From positions 62,001 to 126,000 of the forward strand of contig JAPJBO010000317.1 in NCBI GenBank assembly GCA_030068145.1: a stretch of 64,000 bases of DNA, given 5' to 3'. Shown here one piece after another: positions 56,297-64,000 of this stretch. A model generated the notes under the pieces. That model did no database searches and was not told where the DNA came from. It was given only the letters and a program-made list of their open reading frames with translations. How positions within the stretch are numbered: the first letter of the stretch is position 1; each line of letters opens with the position of its first letter. This DNA is from Diplonema papillatum (Eukaryota > Euglenozoa > Diplonemea > Diplonemida > Diplonemidae). A program made the translations under genes and the position numbers.

Positions 56297-56842
56297 ATGC
56301 TGATTCTTGTCGTCGGAGACGTGTTCATTCCGTCGCGCCGGCTGGCGGTGCCCGAGGCCTTCTCGAAGCTGCTGAAGAAGGACGTCTTCGACCATTGCCT
56401 GTGCACAGGCAACACCGGCGACGAAGCCGCGGAATACGTGCGGAGCCTCGCCAAGAAAACGACAATGATCGAAGGCGGCTTCGCAGACGCCGCCGACGCC
56501 ACGGCCAGGTGGGCGGGCGTGCAAGTCGGCGACCTGTCGGTGGATGTCACGGACGAAATTGACTACGATGCCGTCATGCAGAGGCGCCACGACCACCCGT
56601 CCGAGATCGTCGTGCACAAGTCCGCGGAGCACGTCTGTACTGCATTCACGAAGAAAGGGACTCTGTACGTGTGCCCGGGCAGTCTAACTGGCGCGTTTTC
56701 TCTCGTCGAACCTGCCGCTACGCCTTCGTTCGTTGTGCTCGATGTGCAGGGATACGAGGTTGAGGTCTTCAAGTACAGCCTCGTCGACGACAGCGTCGTT
56801 GTCCACTCTAAGTTCTACAAGCTTTCCCCGGCACGGTCCTGA
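56297..56842 (+). CDS. VPS29: VPS29-like retromer subunit
   Basis: ATG at 56297 to TGA at 56840, single exon, 181 residues against about 182 for known VPS29. N-terminal MLILVVGDVFIPSRRLAVPE matches the VPS29 MLVLVLGDxHIPxR start. CLCTGNTG, the mid-region MIEGGF, LYVCPGSLTGAF and TPSFVVLDVQ also match. VPS29 is the metallophosphoesterase-fold subunit that binds VPS35 in retromer, recycling endosomal cargo. The fold's metal site is unusually worn: the Asp of GD and the Asn of GN remain, but the usual His after GD is Phe, GDF is GGF, and the GH and GHTH motifs are replaced (VDVTDEIDYDAVMQ, VVHKSAEHV). Metal binding is therefore unlikely. The gene is ringed by partial copies. Confidence 0.85.
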   Translation: MLILVVGDVFIPSRRLAVPEAFSKLLKKDVFDHCLCTGNTGDEAAEYVRSLAKKTTMIEGGFADAADATARWAGVQVGDLSVDVTDEIDYDAVMQRRHDHPSEIVVHKSAEHVCTAFTKKGTLYVCPGSLTGAFSLVEPAATPSFVVLDVQGYEVEVFKYSLVDDSVVVHSKFYKLSPARS

Positions 56843-56872
56843 TGATGTCCAGGCTGTGTGGCTGCGATGCGA

Positions 56873-57106
56873 AGGCGCCACGACCACCCGTCCGAGATCG
56901 TCGTGCACAAAGCTGCGGGGCACGTCTGTACTGCATTCACGACGAAAGGGACTCCGTACGTGTGCTCGGGCAGTCTAACAGGCGCGTTTTCTCTGGTCGA
57001 ACCTGCTGCGACTCCTTCGTTCGTTGTGCTCGGTGTGCAGGGATACGAGGTTGAGGTCTTCAAATACAGCCTCGTCGACGACAGCGTCGTAACTTGTTCA
57101 CTCTAA
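56873..57106 (+). pseudogene. Partial tandem copy of the VPS29 3' half
   Basis: Offset 291 bp from the parent (AGGCGCCACGACCACCCG at 56582 and 56873). The frame stays open through VVHKAAGHVCTAFT, SLTGAFSLVEPAATPSF and FKYSLVDDSVVT, then stops early in TCSL. Changes are few. It lacks the first half, so it cannot make a full protein unless spliced as an alternative end. Confidence 0.8.
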
Positions 57107-57124
57107 ATTCTACAAGCTGGTCCA

Positions 57125-57245
57125 CTGTGAATTCTACAAGATGCAGTCTGTACGTGTGCCGGGGTAGTCGATTCGCTCGTTTTCTCCGTTCGAGCCTATC
57201 GTGCTGCCGGGATGTACGAGGTCTATGAGTAACGCCTGGTTCGGC
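57125..57245 (+). pseudogene. Third, more decayed VPS29 fragment
   Basis: TCTGTACGTGTGCCGGGGTAG, then CGTTTTCTCCGTTCGA and ATGTACGAGGTCTATGAGTA correspond to the LYVCPGSLTGAFSLVE...GYEVEV region, with stops and deletions. Confidence 0.6.
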
Positions 57246-58640
57246 TAGTGGACTGCCTAGGTTCAAGTCTTCTCCAACCGCGAGGCCTTCTGCGTGTCTG
57301 GAGTGATTTCATGTGCGACATGAAACCTTCTGAAAAAGAAAAGGATTCCGGTCTCGTTCCTCAATCATGTTTCCGCTCTATCGCCGAGCCGCATGAATCT
57401 TCTTGACAGAAAGTCTGTTCGATTTGTTCCTGTCGTTCGTGTTCCAGCAGCGCTGCAGGCAGCGGCTGGATGCGGCCGCGGCCCTCAAAACTTTCGACAC
57501 CTCCCTTCTTTGCGCGCACAAGAAGTCTGCTGGGAGACACCGCGAAACGGAGCAAGGGTTCGTGGGGTTTGGCAATGCAGAACACGCGCGCGCGTAGCGG
57601 TTGTTGTGATGGTTTCAGACCGCCCCAAAGCAAGGTGTGACATACCTTGCTTTGGGGCTTGCTCTGAACACACAAAGCGCCCCGGGACGGTTAGCCGCAG
57701 CGACCCGCATTTGAAGTGGCGCGGTTGACGCAAATGCCTTTTGCCGCCCGAGCAACACTGTTGCCACTGCGTACCGGAACCAAGCGTGCATGTCGGGAAG
57801 AGTTTCTGGGGTGGGACGCAGAGACAGATGGACGTCCGTCAGATTCGCTCATTTTCTTATGGTACCAACCGCGGTTGTCAAAGTGACGATTGGCAACGTA
57901 CTGTCGAAATTACCGAAACAGGTGATAACACATACGCGCAAACAAAAGCCTGTTTGTGCTTACGAGGTCTCTGAGTATAGCTTAGTTGACGACTAGTGGA
58001 CAGCATTGTTGTACGACCTGGCGCAAACCCATGGCTAGACTGGAACAAAGGGGCCCTCCAATTCACCGAACAGCCGCAACAGGTCCAGGTGGGTCGGGCC
58101 GGTGGTCTGACCAAACGGTTGCGCGGCGTCCTTCTTTGCGGCACCCACCCGTCTTTCGCCCTCCCCCAGGAATCCACGCACGCATGCGTCGCAGGTTCAC
58201 AGGAGGTTGCGAACTCCTGCAAAGTGCTGGCTGGCTTCTCTTCCCCCTGCGAACGTCCAGACCCCCCTCTTCTTTTTTGGGGGAAGGAGGAGTCACCGTG
58301 TGTTTCTTTTGCAAGTGTCTCTCCGAAGCTTTGCGGCTGGGGAAGCGCCGTGTAGCGCTACTTTGCCCCCGTGTGTTGCCCTTTTACCCCCTCCATTTTT
58401 TCTTGTCTGCAACAGCTGGATCGGCTGCCAATTCGTGTTGAGATTTTGCACGAAGTCGAGCGATCCGATGCAGCGGCTTTCCGCCGCAGGAATGGCCTGA
58501 TTCGTTAAGCCAACGCTCCTGTCAGAGCAGGGCATCCCGCCGGCGCATACCAGTCAGAAGCGTATCCCAGGTGTAGCGTGATTTACCCCTGGCAGCCTGA
58601 AGGTACAAATAGGGAACTCAGTGAGACGAACTGAAGTCGC
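57246..58640. other. Spacer with a further VPS29 trace
   Basis: At about 57945-57995 GTGCTTACGAGGTCTCTGAG and TATAGCTTAGTTGACGAC resemble the YEVEVFKYSLVDD codons. A perfect GCCCCAAAGCAAGGTGTGA palindromic region lies near 57622-57660. Open frames at 57390-57730 are unassigned. Confidence 0.4.
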
Positions 58641-58646
58641 AGCATG

Positions 58647-58797
58647 CGCGAGAATAGTTGAGTAGATGGAATACATACGGTGTTTCTTTTCTTCGCTTTC
58701 TCACGAAAGGGGGGGGTCGGTCCTGCTGTAGGGTCAGGTTCCACATCGAGGTTCAGCACAAATTCCAGAGGTCTAGTCAAGTGTTCACTGCAGTTAT
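58647..58797 (-). repeat. Inverted-repeat element family C, copy 4 (reverse)
   Basis: Contains GGTCGGTCCTGCTGTAGG and CAGAGGTCTAGTCAAGTG in reverse orientation. The ends are GAATAGTTGAGTAGA and CACTGCAGTTATTAG. It lies just upstream of EMC2. Confidence 0.55.
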
Positions 58798-58957
58798 TAG
58801 CGAAAATTGTTCGACTTCCCTCCTATACTTCCGCTACACGCATTTTGGATAGGGGTTTCCTGGAGTCAATTCCTCTTGCCTTACAGAAAGAGGGAGCGCA
58901 TCAAAGAAAAACAAGATAAGCGACGTCAAGGGGAAACGCTCGGCTCGGTCAGGTAAG

Positions 58958-61288
58958 ATGGAATGCCCTTCCCTCAATGAGGTGGCGAGCCTGTCAAGCG
59001 ATCGCTTGCTGAAGGTGCTGAAGGAACTGCGGATGCATCCAGTCCGGAAGAGTGAGCTGGTCGTTAAAATCGGCGAGCGTCTCATAGCAGGCAGCGCCAT
59101 GGGCGCCGACAAGTGGAACATTCTCGAGCAGGTGTGTCTGTGTCTGGGCGGTGGCTTCTTTTTTCATAATAGTACATTTGCACTGACGGGAACGTTTTCG
59201 GACGAACGATTGCACATGAAAGAGAAAACGAAGCCAACGAAAATGTGCTACTACAGGTACCCCCCAGAGCTGTGGACGCGAAGTTGCCTTATCACTTTGG
59301 TCAGTTGATGCTGATCGTCCGTTACTTCGTTCATTTATCAGTGCAAGCCCACTTCTACAACGGAGCAGTGTTCTCGTAAATATTGACAAGGGAAGTTCCT
59401 GTGTTGGGTTAGCTTGGCACCTACGCCATCTCTAAGCGAACTTGCTCTAAAAAAACACAGGTCGCCATCGCAGCCATGGACGTGTTGTACTTTGACCTCG
59501 CTTCGCGGTGCATCGCAATGCTCGCGGCAAAGTATGTTGCTCTTTCACCGGACTGTGCACCAGCGCCTCTTCAAGATACGCAGGGAGGCTCTCAAACTCG
59601 TTAAATGCGCCAGTGTAGTGCGCGTGCAGCCTAGGACATTGCGGAGCATCGCAGACCTGCTATTGGCTCGCTCTTCTGCGCTATATGTCGCGCGCAGCCC
59701 CCCAAAAAGAAGTAGTGCGCGTCTCGGGTGGGTGGGCAGCAAACCGCTGATGCTAAAAGACACCCCCATTTATTGAAGGGACAGTTCCCGACGATCCCCA
59801 ACGTGTAGATCACGTCTGCGAGTACGCTAGCCGTATGGAGTCGGTGGAAAAATGGCATCCGCCAATCCCCGCCGAGGATTCAGCACATCCAAGAACAATC
59901 AAAGATAGAAGCAGTCTGCTCCAAAGATAGCTGGAACGACGCGAAACCTGTGTACCCTTGCTAAGGGCCTTTAGGACATAGCCTTCGCTCAATGGAAGCT
60001 GAAGTTTCCCATCAAAGTGTTAACCGCCGCCGTAGGCCGCGCAGTCGCGAGAAAGAAGAGGGCCCGCAGCGTTACAAGGCGGCGATCCCCCTCGAGACGA
60101 GCTCACCCGCCGGCCAGAGCGCCTGCTGCAGCACCAACTCCGGTGCCGCCACTCACTGTAGCAGCGTCGCAACCTGCAGCGCGCCTCCGGAGCGACTTAC
60201 GCCCGCCGTAGCAGCACGAAGAGAAGTGAGGAGACCGGAAACCCCCCGGAGAGATGGTCCCTGCACTCTAACTCGTCTCTCTCTCTCAAACTCCGTAGTC
60301 ACCCGGAAGACTACACTACTCAACGGTAGGCGGGCGACCTTAAAAAAACCCACCGGAGGTTTCAGGAACAACGTTAACTCAAGCAGGTTCGGAGGCAGTG
60401 CACGTCGGGTCCTGCGGCTGAAGGGCATGTTGTGCGAAGCGCAGGGCGACTATGCGGCGGCGGAGCCGTTCTACAAATCGATCCTTGAAAAGAACCCAAC
60501 GGACAGGCAGGTGAAGTGGCGACAGGTGGCTATTCTGAAGGCCCAGGGCCGCTTTGACGAGGCCATCAAGGAGCTGGAGGCGCAGATGAAGATCACTCAG
60601 ATGGCAGAGGAAGGGTACATCGAGCTCATGAACTTGCACCTCAACAGCAAGCACCCCGACTACGACAAGGCTTTGACCAACTGCGAAGAGCTTATCCTTC
60701 AGAACCCGACCAGCTACTGCTGGCTGATGCTTTGCGCAGAGATCCTGTGCACAGGGAAGCCCACCTCGACCAACTTCCTCCTCGCGCGGAAATACTACTG
60801 CGAGTCGATACTTCAGAACGACGGTCCCAACAACATGCGCTCGTTTTGGGGCCTCTGGAACGTCTGCAAAAACCTGCGCGCCTGTGGAGCTAGCACGACC
60901 GAGAACGCAGACTTGATGAAGTGGGCCGAAGAGCGGATTCTGTCCACGTATGTTTTGTTTACCGGCATTCTACCGTATAGCACGAAAGGTCCACCGCGAG
61001 AGAGTAGAAGGTAGAAGCACGAAAAGCTGGAGTTTTTTGTTGGCCGCACTCCATCCAGGAAGTGGTTTCGGGTATTATTATTAAATTGCCGCCTGCTCGA
61101 CCCTCTGATCATGATCAGGGCGTACTCGGGCGGTTCAGTTTCTCACCCGTTGCACGGGGGTAAGAATGGTTGAGTCGCAGCCTCTTGACAACAGTCTGAA
61201 GAAAGCAAAACAATACAGCTACGAGAAGATGGACTGCCCTCAGAAGGAATACGCCGCCCTCTTGTTCAAGGACGAGGTCAAGAAGTGA
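58958..61288 (+). CDS. EMC2: ER membrane protein complex subunit 2 (EMC2/TTC35)
   Basis: Four exons: 58958-59131, 59461-59531, 60387-60947 and 61165-61288 (TGA). The coding length of 930 nt gives 309 residues (human EMC2 has about 297). Phases fit: CAG|GTC, AA|G, AC|A. EMC2 signatures are LVVKIGERLI, KWNILEQVAIAAMDVLYFDL, then KFGGSARRVLRLKGM, YAAAEPFYKSILEKNPTD, ILKAQGRFDEAIKELE, and ARKYYCESILQND. These are TPR helices of the cytosolic EMC2 scaffold that holds the EMC, the insertase and chaperone for tail-anchored and multi-pass membrane proteins. The C-terminal exon (NSLKKAKQYSYEKMDCPQKE) is less conserved and its acceptor (GGTAAG) is the weakest of the set. Donors are GTGTGT, GTATGT and GTATGT. 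Confidence 0.9.
59132..59460 (+). other. EMC2 intron 1 containing a family B inverted-repeat element
   Basis: The element at about 59170-59377 shares TAGTACAT, ACTGACGGGAAC, TGCACATGAAAGAGAAAACG and AGTTGATGCTGATCGTCCGT with the intergenic copy at 32748-32984. It fills nearly two thirds of the intron. Confidence 0.7.
59532..60386 (+). other. EMC2 intron 2 containing family D repeat
   Basis: Family D at 60178-60295 (CAGCGCGCCTCCGGAGCGAC, GTAGCAGCACGAAGAGAAG, GGAGAGATGGTCCCTGCAC). A CCGCCGCCGTAGGCC segment near 60025 also matches 19350-19390. Confidence 0.7.
60948..61164 (+). other. EMC2 intron 3 containing family G repeat
   Basis: 61096-61156 is a reversed family G copy (TGATCATGATCA, GTACTCGGGCGGTTCAGTTT) running to within about 10 nt of the acceptor. 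Confidence 0.7.
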
Positions 61289-63182
61289 GCAGGAGCCCAG
61301 AGCTGCGCGTTGCACATGCGCCAGCTGTTGGACTGACTGCGTCGAACCCGCCAACGGTCGCAGTTTTGCTGCTTGGGCTTGCATCCCAGCACGGCAGCAG
61401 TTTTGCTGTCCGACCTGTACCCAGTCCTGTTGGGATCTGAATCCCAATTCGGGCAGCAGCCTGACACTACAGCTTTGCTGTCAGGACCTGGCAGATGTTG
61501 TAGTAGTGGTACTGTACGACCGACTGGACGAGACCCCTCGTCTCCGGCGGAAGGTGGGGGGATCGAAGAAGTAGGGGAAGAGCCGCAGAAAAAGCTTCCG
61601 CCCCCCTGAGCAACCCCGATCTCCGTGACTTCAGCCCTAACCTGCCGAGGCGAAAAGCCGGCGTCGGGCATACAGCACGTATACCAGTTATGGCAACGTG
61701 TTTTCCAGAAAGCCCCTTGACCGTGGCACTTGAGGATGGCGCAAACGCATGATCTGCTGCTGTGTCCCCACACGGGACTCGGTGGCAGGAGTCCTTTGGT
61801 GCCACACGTCCTAACGCGGTGGATTCATCCTTCAAGCGGAACCTAAAAGCCGCCTTGTCACTTTTAGCAAGAACGCAACCAGAGCAACAGCATGCAGTAC
61901 ACAGCGCCGCCAATGAGCTTGATGAACAGATTGCGACGCGTGGTTTCTTGAAACGCTTGTCTCTTGACTTGGCAAGGTCGAGCCTTGGCTGTGAAGGAGA
62001 GCGGTCGGCGAGTCCAGCGTCCCGCAATTTGAATGCCCGCTATCATTTTCCTTTGCCTCCGGCGTCGTGTCTCCTTCCCTAACTTTGCTCATCGTTTCAA
62101 TCTTCTTGTTGTCCGGTGCACTGGCCGCTCACAGAGGGACGTTTCGCACTAGCTTTTCTTCTCCTGCAACCCGCTAATAGCCCACTCAGATTACGAAAGG
62201 CTGGCTTGCTAGTGAAGTGCACAGGCATGACACGACCAGTTCGAGCAACGCATTATTGGTTCGTCTGTCGCTGTGAAAACACTACCGAGGAACATTGATA
62301 TCAGCACATCGCGAAAAAAGAACAACGCCGCCACCGAAGGGTATTGCGGTACCGAGTAGGGACGGCGTGCGATTCTAGCATCATAAAGAAAGCCGAGTAT
62401 TGGCTTCGGGGAGGCGGGTTTTCTTCTGCGTCCGTTGCGTTCCAGGGGAGGAGGACGGTGCGTGAAGGTTACAGCCGTCCTGGATGTGCGGGGTGGTGTG
62501 GGTGGTTAAGGGAAATCTGCTAAGTTACTTGGTACCCAAAACCCCTGCAAAAATGTTGGCCAGGAAATAAACCTGGCGGTTTTGCCCGGTTTTTGGGGGT
62601 CGCCAGGTTTATTCTCGGCCAACATTTTTAGAAATACGGTACATGGAAAGCGCAACGACAAAGGTAGGCGAGAAGGGGTGGGGGGATACCCCCTATCATG
62701 GCTGCTGCAGTCAGCGACAAGGACAGGTTGCTGGTATGCCAGATTTGTGTTCGGTCAAACGGATTCCGGCCCGTATCTCTTTTCAGATGTACATTTTGGT
62801 GACTAAGTGTGTTGTCAAAAACAAGACTGCGCATTTTCTGTGTATTCGGGTCGAGTTGCATCCCGTAGCTCGAAAAGGCCACGAGAACGGAGATGATGAA
62901 CAAGAAATTATGCGAACGCGAAAGGAAATACTCGATCGGAGGAGACGATCCTGTGTTTTCGGTAATAGGGTAGCCACTCGTGTCTACAAGGCGAAACATG
63001 GCGGTTCCCGGGTTTTCACACCGATCTCGGCGGCTACGGCGGGTACTGTCTTACGGACCCCTCACTGCAAGCGGTCTTATGTGTGCGCTAGTTTGCTTTT
63101 CGTGGTTTAGTTGAGCCAGCGCCGGAGTCTATGGGCTACAGATGGCTTAGCCTGGACTCAGCACTTCTTTACCTGCACACAG
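61289..63182. other. Spacer and possible upstream part of the J-protein gene
   Basis: The stretch holds a hairpin at 62549-62629 with arms of about 30 bp (AAAAATGTTGGCCAGGAAAT and complement). Upstream exons of the J-protein gene may lie here, but none could be fixed. Confidence 0.35.
62549..62629. repeat. Hairpin with arms of about 30 bp
   Basis: AAAAATGTTGGCC..AATAAACCTGGCG pairs with CGCCAGGTTTATT..GGCCAACATTTTT, with a few internal mismatches and a 20-nt loop rich in GGTTTTTGGGGG. Confidence 0.75.
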
Positions 63183-64000
63183 CCTGGCGTCCCGGACAAG
63201 CATGTGGCGAACACGTTGATCCCGGATCACTACGCGAGGCTGGGTCTGCAAGTCGGCATCGAGTACAGCGATCAGCTAGTTTCTAAGGTATGCTTTTACA
63301 TGAACGTGAACTCGGTGTCGGTCGCAACAGAGCCATGAAAATGGCAGGACACACAGAAAATAAAAGCGCGCGCCAAAATAAGTCGAATAGTCGGCAATAG
63401 GCAACAAAGACACACGCACAAGTACACGTACTGCCACTACAGCAGATACGATACGCACACTAACATACTTTACCTTGCCAGCATCAATCATGCATGAGTG
63501 GTGTTCTGTCCAACCAATATACTAAGATTTTACATTCCCACCCACGCAGCACTTCCGTCAACTTGCGGCTCGATTGCATCCGGATCGAAATGCAGGCAGT
63601 GACACCGCGCTGAAACGGTTCCAGCTCGTCTCTGAAGCTTTCCACGAATTAGAGAGGTATCCATTTCTTATGTGTGTTGATATTAGTACAAACACGGTCT
63701 GCAGCGCCCAGGAACTGCACGTAGTTGGTGTTAGTACAAGCCAGTCTGTTGCGCTTGGGCCTGTGGACTTGTGGTTACCGTCATCCCCCGCACCGTACAT
63801 TCACTGTCATCCCCCGCACCGAACATTCACTGTCATCCCCCGCACCGTACATTCACTGTCATCCCCCTCAACAATCAGTACCGACAAGCGGCAAGCGTTC
63901 GAGAAGCGCGTGCTGAAGCACCAGCAGCGGACGCTGCGGCAGAAGAAGCGCGAAGACAGCGACGGCAGCCGCGCGAAGAAGAGCCGCAGCCGCGAAGCGA
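63183..64000 (+). CDS. J-domain (DnaJ/HSP40) protein, partial, three exons seen
   Basis: Exons are 63183-63287, 63550-63656 and 63879-64000 (running off the window). Phases are 0 at AAG|CAC and 2 at AG|T. The first carries DHYARLGLQVGIEYSDQLVS (J-domain helix I and turn). The second carries HFRQLAARLHPDRNAGSD with the diagnostic HPD at 63577-63585, then LVSEAFHELE. The third carries STDKRQAFEKRVLKHQQRTL and a Lys/Arg/Ser-rich tail. J-domains stimulate HSP70 ATPase. The basic arginine/serine-rich continuation resembles nuclear J-proteins (DNAJC8/C17-type), but the subfamily is not settled. Its true first exon is not identified. Donors are GTATGC and GTATCC. Confidence 0.8.
63778..63870 (+). 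repeat. 26-bp minisatellite next to a splice acceptor
   Basis: About 3.5 units of GTCATCCCCCGCACCGTACA plus TTCACT, ending 8 nt before the acceptor AG at 63878. The repeat supplies the pyrimidine-rich tract of this intron. Confidence 0.85.

Overview
The window is nuclear DNA of a eukaryote. Genes are few and GC-rich. Most are split by introns whose donors nearly all read GTRTGY and whose acceptors read AG, and they sit in long, repeat-laden, lower-GC spacers. The recognisable proteins are eukaryote-only: EMC2, VPS29, a FAM20-type secretory-pathway kinase, a DUF676 lipase-like protein and a J-domain protein. The reverse transcriptase is of a tyrosine-recombinase-element (DIRS-like) type often met in protists. 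Many short elements with terminal inverted repeats, some inside introns, resemble the introner-rich genomes of some alveolates (for example Amoebophrya-like syndinians). That taxonomic placement is only a guess; no rRNA or spliced-leader sequence is present to fix it.

Layout. 1-17813: the 3' part of one giant gene (over 5,700 codons in view, 5' end outside the window) for a coiled-coil protein built from at least six separate internal tandem-repeat arrays, the largest a 207-bp (69-residue) array. 17814-40600: about 23 kb with no convincing conserved gene, holding dispersed repeats, hairpins, three-armed composite insertions, poly-G/C runs and inverted-repeat elements. 40660-43460: a two-exon DUF676 serine-hydrolase gene flanked on both sides, and inside its intron, by decayed partial copies of itself. 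44481-53548: a probable four-exon type II membrane FAM20-like kinase whose 5.3-kb first intron carries a DIRS-like reverse transcriptase/RNase H element and two satellite arrays. 54900-55910: a 15-bp minisatellite, a tRNA-like SINE head and a MITE. 55945-57995: VPS29 with one decayed copy upstream and three downstream. 58958-61288: EMC2 in four exons, each intron carrying a member of a dispersed repeat family. 63183-64000: the first visible exons of a J-domain protein running off the window.

The genes do not form an operon or single pathway, but three (EMC2, VPS29, FAM20 kinase) act in the ER/Golgi/endosome system. The unifying theme is genome architecture: repeat-seeded introns, local partial gene duplications in different stages of decay, and internally expanding coding repeats.
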